In this document: piece by piece, positions 51,754 through 60,413 of the stretch
Layout: each line of letters begins with the position of its first letter
Position numbering within the stretch: the stretch's first letter is position 1
From: Clostridiales bacterium
GTDB lineage: Bacteria > Bacillota > Clostridia > Oscillospirales > CAG-272
NCBI GenBank assembly: GCA_022791685.1
Contig: JAAVZO010000021.1
Span: 1 to 64,000, forward strand
Direction of reading: 5' to 3'
DNA length: 64,000 bases
Translations under genes and position numbers: made by a program
Notes under the pieces: model-generated
What the model saw: only the letters and a program-made list of their open reading frames with translations
What the model was told of the DNA's origin: nothing
Databases searched by the model: none

Positions 51754-51782
51754 TTGACTGAAATCAAATTATATGGTATACT
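51754..51782 (+). promoter_or_regulatory. Promoter of the AraC gene at 51818
   Basis: TTGACT, 17 bases, TATACT with extended TGG. Confidence 0.72.
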
Positions 51783-51817
51783 GTTTATAGTAAAAATAAT
51801 TTATTTGGAGGTATATT

Positions 51818-52723
51818 ATGAGTACCCAAACATACTTTGAAAACATAACGCCACAGCTGAGATCAGTTTTCTGCCATTCAATTGTAGAACCCATAATACA
51901 CCAAAAGATCTCATATACTTACAGATTTCTGGTCATAAATGAAGGCAGCTGCGCAGTTACGATAAACAATAGCGTTCAGGTATGTGGGAAAGGAGACGTT
52001 ATATTTTTACGTCCACGCACCGTATACAGCACAGAATTCTATCCTGAAAAGTTCAGCTGCTATAATATTGTATTCAATTTTTTTGGAAATCCTACACGCA
52101 ATCCTACCATTGCCGAGCCTCTGACCGTATTCTTTCACAGTCGTGAAATCGAAGGAAATATGATACCAAAAGAAAATTTATTCTGTGAGAATCTTTATTT
52201 TATTGATATACCTGCATTTAACGACTCATTCGTTATAAGCGGAATGCCGGACACAGAAAAGCAGGCAGAAAAACTTTACTCTCTGTATAAATCAAGTATA
52301 CGTACCAACCGTATGCGTCAAAATGCTGAATTATTAAAGTTTATAATAAATATCACTGAATATATAAATGACGCAGGTCAGTACTATAAAACAGATATAG
52401 TAAAGCGTATTATCGAATATATCGACGAGCACTGCGAGGAAAATATTACCTGTTCATCCATAGCAAAGCAATTTTCCTATCACAGAAGCTATGTAAATCG
52501 CATAGTACACAACTACACCGGATATTCGCTGCACACATATATCACACGCCAAAAAGTCAATCGCGCAACTCAGCTTCTGCTCGAAAGTGACCTTCCGCTT
52601 ACCGAAATCGCTCATAAGCTGTCATTTTACGACAGCAGCCACTTCAGCAAGGTGTATCAAGAATACACCGGAATGAAGCCATCAGACATACGCAAAAACA
52701 GCGGCAAATTATTTATTTGCTGA
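51818..52723 (+). CDS. AraC family transcriptional regulator
   Basis: 301 residues. A cupin sensor ('LVINEGSCAVTINNSVQVCG', 'GDVIFLRPRTVYSTEF') and two helix-turn-helix motifs ('ITCSSIAKQFSYHRSYVNRIV', 'PLTEIAHKLSFYDSSHFSKVY'). It resembles the AraC protein at 30424 more than the others. GGAGG precedes the ATG. Divergent from the lipoprotein at 50126-51646, its likely target. Confidence 0.88.
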   Translation: MSTQTYFENITPQLRSVFCHSIVEPIIHQKISYTYRFLVINEGSCAVTINNSVQVCGKGDVIFLRPRTVYSTEFYPEKFSCYNIVFNFFGNPTRNPTIAEPLTVFFHSREIEGNMIPKENLFCENLYFIDIPAFNDSFVISGMPDTEKQAEKLYSLYKSSIRTNRMRQNAELLKFIINITEYINDAGQYYKTDIVKRIIEYIDEHCEENITCSSIAKQFSYHRSYVNRIVHNYTGYSLHTYITRQKVNRATQLLLESDLPLTEIAHKLSFYDSSHFSKVYQEYTGMKPSDIRKNSGKLFIC

Positions 52724-52732
52724 TAAAAATAA

Positions 52733-52765
52733 CGACCGGAGCTCAAACAAATAGAGTTCCGGTCG
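52733..52765 (+). terminator. Terminator between AraC and the membrane protein gene
   Basis: A 12-bp stem with one G-U pair (52733-52744 with 52754-52765); T-rich tail CAAATTTATTT. Confidence 0.7.
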
Positions 52766-52771
52766 ACAAAT

Positions 52772-53293
52772 TTATTTAAAGAAATTTTTAAGTCCGAGCA
52801 TTTTTCTCAACTTTACAAGATAAAGCGTGACGATCTGCGTCGCAGCGATATCATATAGAAAGAATACGCCATTGCACAGCAAATACACCATACCGTGAAA
52901 TCCGAGCTCGGTGTCGGGAATATGGAATACATAATTACTAAGCAGTATCAACAGCGTCAGTATTGAGTTGAAAAAGCTGAATTTCAATATCCACGATACG
53001 ATATAATGCAGACGCTCGAACATCGCCTTGAGTATCGGATATATTCCGCCAAACAACATATAAAGCAGCGCAGCAAACTTTGACGGCAGCAATAGCAGCG
53101 ACAGTGTTCCGGTTACAAGCCAAACGAGATATGGATATCCGCCACCGATTTCGATGACAGTCAAAAACACAAGCATTGACGCTATAGCTACCATTGTAAG
53201 GTCAAGTATCTCAATTATCGAGCCGAGCAGCAGTATAACGACTCCCAGAGCCGACAGTATCGCCGCGAGAGCGATTTTTTTTGTTTTTTTCAT
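52772..53293 (-). CDS. Integral membrane protein, ECF-S-like
   Basis: 173 residues with about five spans. The start 'MKKTKKIALAAILSALGVVI' and glycine/leucine-rich helices resemble the substrate-binding S components of ECF vitamin transporters, though ligand motifs are not clear. It is the last gene of a three-gene minus-strand operon behind the J-domain protein (26-base gap). No EcfA or EcfT gene is nearby. Confidence 0.65.
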   Translation of the reverse strand: MKKTKKIALAAILSALGVVILLLGSIIEILDLTMVAIASMLVFLTVIEIGGGYPYLVWLVTGTLSLLLLPSKFAALLYMLFGGIYPILKAMFERLHYIVSWILKFSFFNSILTLLILLSNYVFHIPDTELGFHGMVYLLCNGVFFLYDIAATQIVTLYLVKLRKMLGLKNFFK

Positions 53294-53319
53294 TTGAATT
53301 TACATCCTTGTCGAAGTTG

Positions 53320-53922
53320 TCAGCAGCAGGATATCAAATCTCCACCGCAGCATTCACACAGGCAGTCAGCGCATATAAGTCCTGTACAGATATCACATGG
53401 CGAGTGACCAACATTGTGTGCAGTTCTGTACCCGCTTCCGTAGCCTGCGGTATTTGTGCGTATCCGATCAAGCGCTGCGCGGTATTCATTATTTGTCGGG
53501 TCAAGGTAGCAGGCGGTCTCAAGGTACTTCTGCGCGTCGTAATACCATCCGCGTTGAATCAATACACAGCCCTTTAGATAGTTCCACTCTGCCCCACGGT
53601 TATTCTGTCCGACCGCGTCAAGAATCAACTCCGCCTCCGAAAAACGACGCAGATTGATAAGCTCACGCACCTTAGAATAGTCACCGTATGCTCCAGATGA
53701 ATATGAAGCACCGTCAGACGATGTATGTCCAGAAGCGCGTTCCTTCTGTATTGCGTCATATGCCTCGTTGATCTCTTTCATTTTTTCTTCTACAAGATCA
53801 GACAGCGGATTATTCACATAATTATCCGGATGGTATTTTCGCGCGAGTTCGCGATAAGCCTTTTTAACTTCCTCATCGGTCGCGTCGCGTGAAACACCGA
53901 GTATTTTGTATGGATCATTCAT
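53320..53922 (-). CDS. J-domain protein with a cysteine-rich tail
   Basis: 200 residues. The first 65 are a J domain with the essential 'HPD' in '[11 protein letters not shown]', which would stimulate an Hsp70 ATPase. Residues 85-160 are a helical TPR-like stretch ('[19 protein letters not shown]', '[20 protein letters not shown]'). The last 25 hold nine Cys, in CxxC and CC pairs, probably a metal site. The G/F and client-binding domains of DnaJ are missing, so it is a specialised co-chaperone, probably for its operon partners. Confidence 0.85.
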   Translation of the reverse strand: MNDPYKILGVSRDATDEEVKKAYRELARKYHPDNYVNNPLSDLVEEKMKEINEAYDAIQKERASGHTSSDGASYSSGAYGDYSKVRELINLRRFSEAELILDAVGQNNRGAEWNYLKGCVLIQRGWYYDAQKYLETACYLDPTNNEYRAALDRIRTNTAGYGSGYRTAHNVGHSPCDICTGLICADCLCECCGGDLISCC

Positions 53923-53974
53923 ATGCTTATTTTTTCCATTCTTACGCTATTTTAATTATCATTATCGAATAATT

Positions 53975-54853
53975 TCATTCTTGAGGATTCTTATCTTTAA
54001 GTATACTTTCAATCAATGCCGGCAATCCAAGATATATAACATTTCTGATTATATTCCCATACTCTGGGACCTTGCCGAAATCCATTAGCTCAACTGCCCT
54101 CTCTACCCCGATAAGCTCCATTGTCAGTGAGCTTCGTACAAACTCAGGATTAAAATCTGTCAATGTATTCTCTGTACTTGACGATCGAAACGGATTGTAA
54201 TTGCCGCTTTTTAAATCATCGGAAAGGTCATCAACTGCGTCTGCGATATAAATAAACCTTCCAATATGCCGTCCAAGCTCGCCCGCTATGCGTACTTCTC
54301 TGCTGCCTTTATCAAAGCCGTATGAGCATACCGCTGCCATCAGCTCACCGAACGGCTCAGCGGCACGGTCAGGTGACAATATATTTTCCTTTTCAATCGA
54401 CGCAAGCTCATCAAGCTTCTTTACTATGACCGCTTCAAGCTCATCTATATCGCCGCCCTTTTTGGCACGCCTCAGCATTCCTCCTGCGGCGGGAAGAAGC
54501 ATATATGTACCAATCCGCTTTAAACCTTTATTATCGGTGATATCATCGCGCAGCTTATGATATGTCAACAGCGAGCTGACCCTTGCACAGTAATCAAGCT
54601 GTAAAGCGTCGACAAGAACAGCTCGCTTTTTTGTCGGGTGTGCAATACAGCGTTTCTTTTCGATATGTCCGGTCTCACCTGCGAGCGACATTCTAATAAG
54701 TGCGAGAAAAACAAAATCATAGCTCAATGTGAGGCGTGAAATGCAGGAGGTATTTCTGCCAAGTGCGGCACATAATCCACAGTAAACACTGCGATATAGC
54801 TCATATTCTTTAACTTTAAGCTCCGCACTAATCGGTTTTATATATCCGAACAC
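53975..54853 (-). CDS. DUF5685 family protein
   Basis: 292 residues, helical and soluble. 'MFGYIKPISAELKVKEYELY' then 'YCGLCAALG' is the family start. Two Asp-rich motifs stand out: 'DDITD' at 103-107 and 'DAVDDLSDD' at 205-213 followed by 'LKSGNYNPF'. Their spacing and the second motif resemble squalene/phytoene synthase-type isoprenoid synthases (class I fold), but this is inference; the family has no assigned function I know. It heads the operon with the J-domain gene. Confidence 0.75.
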   Translation of the reverse strand: MFGYIKPISAELKVKEYELYRSVYCGLCAALGRNTSCISRLTLSYDFVFLALIRMSLAGETGHIEKKRCIAHPTKKRAVLVDALQLDYCARVSSLLTYHKLRDDITDNKGLKRIGTYMLLPAAGGMLRRAKKGGDIDELEAVIVKKLDELASIEKENILSPDRAAEPFGELMAAVCSYGFDKGSREVRIAGELGRHIGRFIYIADAVDDLSDDLKSGNYNPFRSSSTENTLTDFNPEFVRSSLTMELIGVERAVELMDFGKVPEYGNIIRNVIYLGLPALIESILKDKNPQE

Positions 54854-54970
54854 GCAGACTACCTCCCACTTGTATTACTTCATACTAATATTATTTTACT
54901 CCTAACTATTTTATACAGGCTTAATTTACGTTAAACTTTTTGTAAATAATGCGATTTTTTCTTAATACTC

Positions 54971-55987
54971 TCACAAAGCTGCGCGAATAGCTTCAATAAG
55001 TATATCTGCCGCACGAGTCTGTCCCTTTACGTTCGGATGACCGTTAGCGCCGCATTCGTCCTTAAAATCGTATATCTTCTGAATCGGAACATAGTGAAGC
55101 TTTGAATCAACTTTTCCTTTTTCTTTGAATAAAGACGCAAGTACTGCGTCATAACGATTTCCCATCATTCCAAATACCCAGAATATATGCGTGTCTGGAT
55201 ATACCTCGCGTATGCGGTCTACGAATTTATCCGTACCTGCTTTAAATACATCGTCCGGTACGCGTCCACCCATATCGTTCGTACCTGCGTTGACAACTAC
55301 AACGTGAGGTACCCAGCTTGCAAAATCGTGCGGCTCGTGTCCGATACGCATTTCATGCTCGAAAAACTCTGGGATACGATATCCCGGCTCGCCATGACAG
55401 TTCGATATTATTCCCTGACCAGAAATAGCTACCACGCGTATATCTGCGTCAAAAGCCTTTGCAGTCATATAAGCGTAAGTCTTTGTTGCGTCCTCTTGAT
55501 ATGTATAAAATGCACCAACATTGCTGCTGGCGATATCGCCGTAGCCGCAGGTTATCGAGTCGCCGAAAAACTCAAAGCGCAGCTCCGGCTTTTGAGGTGC
55601 GGGCAGCACAACAGTATCGTCGTTGCCTTCAAGTACTACTGATGCTGCTTTGATAGGGCAATTGCTCTCACTGAGCTTATACAAACGCAACGTATGTGCA
55701 GTATTTTCGAGGTTTTCAATCATTATGACTTCTGCTCCGGTCTTGATCGAATACTTACTCTCATATTTGCCATCAATTACAACCTTTACATAACAAGGCT
55801 GCTCTTTGAGGTAGCCGTCACTTTCCAAACTAAAATCCGACACAAAATGCAGCTCCACTCTGTCAGCAACAAAGCTGAACTCGAAGCCACTGAGACTCCA
55901 GCAAAGCTCCAATGCACCATTATTATATTTTGTACGTCCATATACGTTCTTTTCAAGCTGTTCAATCGTAACAGATATCCGTTTCAT
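54971..55987 (-). CDS. Carbohydrate esterase family 2-like SGNH esterase
   Basis: 338 residues. The first 120 form a beta-sandwich like the accessory domain of CE2 acetylesterases; then an SGNH catalytic domain: 'EFFGDSITCGYGD' (Ser), 'VVVNAGTNDMGGR' (Asn) and 'GANGHPNVKGQ' (His). CE2 enzymes remove acetyl groups from xylan or glucomannan oligosaccharides. There is no signal peptide, so it works on imported oligosaccharides. It has its own upstream region before the CorC gene's end. Confidence 0.85.
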   Translation of the reverse strand: MKRISVTIEQLEKNVYGRTKYNNGALELCWSLSGFEFSFVADRVELHFVSDFSLESDGYLKEQPCYVKVVIDGKYESKYSIKTGAEVIMIENLENTAHTLRLYKLSESNCPIKAASVVLEGNDDTVVLPAPQKPELRFEFFGDSITCGYGDIASSNVGAFYTYQEDATKTYAYMTAKAFDADIRVVAISGQGIISNCHGEPGYRIPEFFEHEMRIGHEPHDFASWVPHVVVVNAGTNDMGGRVPDDVFKAGTDKFVDRIREVYPDTHIFWVFGMMGNRYDAVLASLFKEKGKVDSKLHYVPIQKIYDFKDECGANGHPNVKGQTRAADILIEAIRAAL

Positions 55988-56026
55988 AATGATTCCTCTT
56001 TAAAAAATAACTAATAGAATAAACTC

Positions 56027-56046
56027 GGGCGGTCCGTGGACCGCCC
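56027..56046 (-). terminator. Terminator of the CorC-type gene
   Basis: A GC-rich 8- to 9-bp hairpin (GGGCGGTC with GACCGCCC) lies 21 bases after the stop; the minus-strand tail is GAGTTTATTC. Confidence 0.65.
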
Positions 56047-56067
56047 ATATATTGATTTTAAAACGTC

Positions 56068-57330
56068 CTACTCTGCGTCTTCAGACTCATCTGTTTCAGG
56101 CTCAGTTATAGTCACGCGAATTTTCTCGATGATTTTTTCATCCGTTTCTATAACTACAACGTGCATTCTGCCACAGTCGAATTCTGCCCCATTTTCCGGA
56201 AAGCTTCCAAGAACCCATGTGACCCAACCGTTTACAGTCTGAGGCATATCATCCTCGTTCTCCGGCGTAATGTCAAAGTACTCGAACATATCTATCGAGC
56301 GTGCATTGCCTGATACGGTGACGCTTCCGTCCGGATTATTGACAAACAGCTCAACGACCTCGTCGTGCTCATCCCAGATATCGCCGACCAGCTCCTCTAT
56401 GACATCTTCAAGCGTCGCAATACCCATAGTTCCGCCGTAGTCGTCGAGAACTATTGCCATGTGAGCCTTTGCCTGTTGGAACTGAGTAAGCAGCTTCGAT
56501 ATCTTGACATGACACGGCACATACAGAGCCTTTCCAAGTATCGAGGTTATGTCTTTTCCTCCATCGCGGCTGAGATAATAGAAATCCTTCTCGTGAAGAA
56601 CACCGATAATGTTATCTATTGTTTCATCATAGACAGGAAGTCGTGAGAAGCCAGTTTCATAGAATACCTCGGCGATCTCTTCCGCCGGCATATCCTTATC
56701 CACAGCTATAACGTCAACACGCGGCGTGATAATGTCCGCCACCTCAGCGTCATCAAACTCGATAGCCGAGCGTATAAGCTCGCCTTCGCGCTCATTGATA
56801 CCGCCATCCTGTTCAGCTTCATCAACGATTGTGATAAGCTCATCTTCAGTCATGGCCGCACTGCCGGAAAATTTGAACACCTTTGCAAGCAGCTTTTTCC
56901 ACGCGCCGAAAAGAAAATTCAGCGGTGTGAACAAGACCATAAGCATACGTATAAACGGCGCAATGACCTTTGCAAAGCTGTCCGGCATTTCCTTAGCAAG
57001 CGACTTTGGCGTTACTTCACCGAAAATCAGCACAACTACAGTCGTAACTATAGTAGACACAGCTGCACCGTTTTGAGGTAAAAGCTTCACAAACAATAGC
57101 GTAGAGATCGACGCAAGCGCAATATTTACAATATTGTTTCCGATAAGTATCGTCGACAGCAGCGCGTCATAATCATCTGCGAGCTTTATTACCAAAGCAG
57201 CGCGTTTATCACCATCGGCTGCAAGGTTCTTCATACGAACACGGTTAAAGCTCAGGAAAGCGGTCTCAGTGGCTGAGAATAGTCCTGAAAGGACAATACA
57301 GATAAAAATTGTAATTAGTTCACCCATCAT
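56068..57330 (-). CDS. CNNM/CorC (hemolysin C-like) transporter with CBS domains
   Basis: 420 residues. Four spans of a DUF21 domain (about 1-150, with 'ATETAFLSFNRVRMKNLAAD') are followed by a CBS pair (about 210-340, 'TPRVDVIAVDKDMP') and a CorC_HlyC C-terminal domain ('DDYGGTMGIATLEDVIEELVG' links them). CNNM/CorC proteins export or exchange Mg2+. The acidic end 'ITEPETDESEDAE' is a typical tail. GAGGA precedes the ATG. The structured leader at 57331-57494 suggests RNA-level control. Confidence 0.9.
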   Translation of the reverse strand: MMGELITIFICIVLSGLFSATETAFLSFNRVRMKNLAADGDKRAALVIKLADDYDALLSTILIGNNIVNIALASISTLLFVKLLPQNGAAVSTIVTTVVVLIFGEVTPKSLAKEMPDSFAKVIAPFIRMLMVLFTPLNFLFGAWKKLLAKVFKFSGSAAMTEDELITIVDEAEQDGGINEREGELIRSAIEFDDAEVADIITPRVDVIAVDKDMPAEEIAEVFYETGFSRLPVYDETIDNIIGVLHEKDFYYLSRDGGKDITSILGKALYVPCHVKISKLLTQFQQAKAHMAIVLDDYGGTMGIATLEDVIEELVGDIWDEHDEVVELFVNNPDGSVTVSGNARSIDMFEYFDITPENEDDMPQTVNGWVTWVLGSFPENGAEFDCGRMHVVVIETDEKIIEKIRVTITEPETDESEDAE

Positions 57331-57494
57331 AAGCTCATTCCTCCATTCGTCAAATCAAGACTACATACGGAAAGCCCATGCCGGTGATGCAAATTACATC
57401 GGGCAGGAGGTGAGTTGTCACCCATAAAAATCAATCACTCTTTCATTATTTATTTTGCCGTACTATGGCATTCAAATGCCATTCAAGCGGCATT
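57331..57494 (-). promoter_or_regulatory. Structured leader of the CorC-type gene
   Basis: From the start near 57494 the RNA first forms a composite hairpin: TGCCG (57488-57492) with CGGCA (57456-57460) enclosing ATGGCAT with ATGCCAT (57476-57482 with 57465-57471). Next is GGTGA/TCACC (57418-57422 with 57409-57413), then a stem GCCC-GATG/CATC-GGGC (57374-57404). On the transcript CACCTCC (57406-57412) can pair with the GGAGG ribosome site, so it could hide it. It does not match M-box or yybP-ykoY as I know them. Confidence 0.5.
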
Positions 57495-57500
57495 GATAAT

Positions 57501-57529
57501 ATTATACAATATCCCGAGCGATTTTGCAA
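57501..57529 (-). promoter_or_regulatory. Sigma-A promoter of the CorC-type gene
   Basis: On the minus strand TTGCAA, 17 bases, TATAAT. Confidence 0.72.
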
Positions 57530-57577
57530 TGGTTTTTCAAATATTTATTTAAAATATTCGTGAACAAAATCAAATGA

Positions 57578-57660
57578 AGGCACTCTAAACTCGAGTGCCT
57601 CCGATATTTATTGGACCTGTTCGATAACCTTTCAAAAGCTAAAGCTATGTTTTTTGAAAT
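57578..57660. repeat. Hairpin and repeat copy in the CorC-lipoprotein gap
   Basis: AGGCACTC (57578-57585) with GAGTGCCT (57593-57600) is a hairpin. At 57619-57630 the core GTTCGATAACCT of the element at 1-84 recurs, followed by TTCAAAAGCTAAAG, the inverse of a stretch beside the first copy. TTTCAAAA/TTTTGAAA frames a small stem. Confidence 0.5.
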
Positions 57661-57680
57661 TTGTTTCACGAGCGATAAAA

Positions 57681-57710
57681 GTAAAGACCGACGATTGAAT
57701 CGGTCTTTAC
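57681..57710 (-). terminator. Terminator of the 57785-59263 lipoprotein
   Basis: An 11-bp stem (57681-57691 with 57700-57710) followed on the minus strand by TTTTATC. Confidence 0.8.
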
Positions 57711-57784
57711 TGCATTTATTGTGTTCAGTTATTAAAAAGTCATTGACAGATACTTATGCTGCGTGTTATAATTTAAATATCAGC

Positions 57785-59263
57785 TTATCCTTCGAGCTCT
57801 TTGTAAGTTTCGATGAGGTTTTCAAGTCCGGTCTTTACGCCGCTCTCCATAGAAGCCCATCTTGACGCAACCGCAGTGCTCTTTTCAGCTATTAAATTGC
57901 GGAATAAATATGGAAGCTTATTAAGCTCATCACTATGAAGGATCGAGAAGTCGTACATACGACCGTTCATGATGATGTCAAGCATTGCAACCGACTGCTC
58001 GTCGCGGGCGTACTTGCTTGTAAGCGCAACATCATAGTACGCTGGAACTACAGAGAAATGGCTCTCGCGCGTCAACGCCTCAACTATCGTGCCGACAAAC
58101 TCGGTATCCTTAGATGTTTTTGGAATTGACAGCAGCGAGTAGTTGTCCATCGAGTTGGAGTAGTAATTCTCCTGCGAATCGTCGAGCTTCGGATAGGGAA
58201 GAATGCCGTAATCGTCTTTCATTTCACGGAAGCTGGTAAATGCGCTCTTAATCGGGCTTGTCATGAAAGCTACCTTTCCGCTTACGAACTGCTGTATCAT
58301 ATCGTCGTTGCTGAAATTGATAAATGCAGTAGAATCGTAATATAGCGAATATACCTTTTCAACGCCAGTCTGCATACGCTCCATATTCATGTTCGTTGAC
58401 GGGATTCCATTTTTATCAAAGCTTATCAGCGGAATGTCAAAAGCTGAGTTCCACGCGTCAAGGTTAGTAGCCTTATTTCCGGCGAATCCGAAAATGTCAT
58501 CTTTATCAGCCGAACCATTGTTGTTGATATCCTGATACAAATCCTTTGAAAGCTTAATGAGCTGGTCTATTGTCCAGTCGCCGTCGAGCACCATCTCGTA
58601 GAGGTTAGGCATTTGCTGCTCCTCGGCTATACGTTGATTGAAGAATATCGCATATGAAAGCAGCAGGGTAGTTATCGACAAATCACCAACTGCAACGTAC
58701 TTGTGTCCGTTGACGCTGAAAGCTTCATTCGCACTCTGCACCCACCATTCGCGGCTGAAATCAACTACCGGAATATCGTTCCAGTCATAGTAATAGCCTT
58801 CGAGCGCCGGCGCGCCTGCCTGATACGTAAATACCGCCGTCAGGTCGTAAACGTCGTCCTGCGCCATGCAGCTCTGCACGATCGCGTTGACCTGCTGCGG
58901 GTCGTTCCACGCGTTAAAGGTCGGTATCGCCTTGATCTTAACGTTGAAGTACTCTTCGACCTTCTTGTTGCGGTTGTAAACAGCGTCGTTGCATACATCG
59001 CCGTTTTCTTCATCGACCCACATTTCAGAAGAATATTCTTCTGATACCGAAATTCGGAACTCGCGTCCGCCGTAATCCTTTTTCTCCAAAGCATAGAGCG
59101 GAGAAGTCGTTTCGTTCGGTGTTGTATCTACGGTATCATTTACGCCGGAGGTATTCTTGTCTATATCGTCCGGGGTAGTTTCATTGCCGCACGAGCAGGC
59201 AATGGAGGTGAGCATCGCGCCTAATAGCGCTGTCGATATAAATCGACAATACTTTTTCATCAT
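57785..59263 (-). CDS. Extracellular solute-binding lipoprotein
   Basis: 492 residues. A lipoprotein signal ends at Cys23 or Cys25 ('LTSIACSC'). The binding fold shows 'DVCNDAVYNRNKKVEEYFNV', 'SREWWVQSANEAF' and 'DGDWTIDQLIKLSKDL'. An EF-hand-like loop (D-I-N-N-N-G) lies at 245-256. It is a further diverged relative of the other three lipoproteins. It is divergent from the AraC gene at 59414. AAGGG precedes the ATG. No permease nearby. Confidence 0.87.
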   Translation of the reverse strand: MMKKYCRFISTALLGAMLTSIACSCGNETTPDDIDKNTSGVNDTVDTTPNETTSPLYALEKKDYGGREFRISVSEEYSSEMWVDEENGDVCNDAVYNRNKKVEEYFNVKIKAIPTFNAWNDPQQVNAIVQSCMAQDDVYDLTAVFTYQAGAPALEGYYYDWNDIPVVDFSREWWVQSANEAFSVNGHKYVAVGDLSITTLLLSYAIFFNQRIAEEQQMPNLYEMVLDGDWTIDQLIKLSKDLYQDINNNGSADKDDIFGFAGNKATNLDAWNSAFDIPLISFDKNGIPSTNMNMERMQTGVEKVYSLYYDSTAFINFSNDDMIQQFVSGKVAFMTSPIKSAFTSFREMKDDYGILPYPKLDDSQENYYSNSMDNYSLLSIPKTSKDTEFVGTIVEALTRESHFSVVPAYYDVALTSKYARDEQSVAMLDIIMNGRMYDFSILHSDELNKLPYLFRNLIAEKSTAVASRWASMESGVKTGLENLIETYKELEG

Positions 59264-59413
59264 AATAAATATCCCTTCTTACAGCATGAATTATTTTACA
59301 AATACGCATACCAACGCATACTTGTAATGTGTTTTATTATATCAGCAATAATCAGCTCAGTCAATGAAATTATCTTTAAAAACTGACTAATTTGAAACTG
59401 GAGATTCAATTTT

Positions 59414-60241
59414 ATGGGACTTGTAAATTATTTTCCAAAAATACAAAGTGAAAATAGTCTTTTAATATATGTGTCGAGCATCGGCGTAGGTCATAATCAA
59501 GAAGCGATAACATTCACGCACCCGCATATACATTTTCACCTTACTATAAGCGGCTGCGGAATCGCAGTATTTAATGGAAAGCACCATATGCTTCCTGTTG
59601 GAACCTTGTTATATACTCCGCCAGGAAAACAGATTGAAATTGCTCCTGCTCCATGCGGCTGGATCGATAATTGGATATCGATTGAAGTTCCTAAAAATGA
59701 ATCCTTTTCGATGATGTCGCTAAAAGACGATTATATAATTTTCCGGCCGAATGATATGAGCGAAATTATCAAAATATACGACAACGTAAACCGCTATCTG
59801 ACAGACCACACTCTGCGTGGTCGGCTGCTTGCAGCGGCTGAGGCTTATCGGCTGATGATGCTTGTAAATATCGACCTCGAAAGTCAGAGCAATGTCAGCT
59901 TGTCCGAAATAAGCCTGATATCAGATGCAGTCGGTTACATCGAACAGCATTTTCAGGAGAAGATAACCCTTGATATGCTCTGCAAAGTCGGAAAAAACGT
60001 TAGCCCACAATACTTCTGCCGCGTATTCCACGCACACACCGGAATGCGTCCAGTCGAGTACATCCTGCGACATCGCATAGAAAAAGCAAAGCAGCTATTG
60101 TCGAATACTGAGCTGCCGATACATGAAGTGACTATTCAGTCGGGCTTTGAAAGCGAATCTTATTTCTATCGTCAATGGAAACGGTTTGAAAGCATTTCGC
60201 CGCTCGAATACCGCCGAACACATGCTGGAATCTTCGTTTAA
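59414..60241 (+). CDS. AraC family transcriptional regulator
   Basis: 275 residues. A cupin sensor ('HPHIHFHLTISGCGIAVFNG', 'GTLLYTPPGKQIEI') is followed by the DNA-binding domain ('ITLDMLCKVGKNVSPQYFCRV', 'PIHEVTIQSGFESESYFYRQ'). TGGAG lies before the ATG. Divergent from the lipoprotein at 57785-59263. Confidence 0.88.
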   Translation: MGLVNYFPKIQSENSLLIYVSSIGVGHNQEAITFTHPHIHFHLTISGCGIAVFNGKHHMLPVGTLLYTPPGKQIEIAPAPCGWIDNWISIEVPKNESFSMMSLKDDYIIFRPNDMSEIIKIYDNVNRYLTDHTLRGRLLAAAEAYRLMMLVNIDLESQSNVSLSEISLISDAVGYIEQHFQEKITLDMLCKVGKNVSPQYFCRVFHAHTGMRPVEYILRHRIEKAKQLLSNTELPIHEVTIQSGFESESYFYRQWKRFESISPLEYRRTHAGIFV

Positions 60242-60304
60242 ACCGAAAATTGTGAAATTTTTGATAAAATCTTTGCAGATTCCAGTTTATTTATAGTTTT
60301 CCCC

Positions 60305-60333
60305 TTGATTTTTTCCTAAAAAAGCGATATAAT
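60305..60333 (+). promoter_or_regulatory. Sigma-A promoter of the galU operon
   Basis: TTGATT, 17 bases, TATAAT, about 80 bases before galU. Confidence 0.75.
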
Positions 60334-60413
60334 AGATTATTGCAATTACTATGCGGAAATATGTGTACTCAATTATTCCACACTATCCTGACCTGTAGAA
60401 AGGATCTACTCAA

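Noticed and set aside
57611-57865. 84-codon plus-strand frame
   Set aside because: It runs through a terminator and into the end of a lipoprotein gene on the other strand; no ribosome site.
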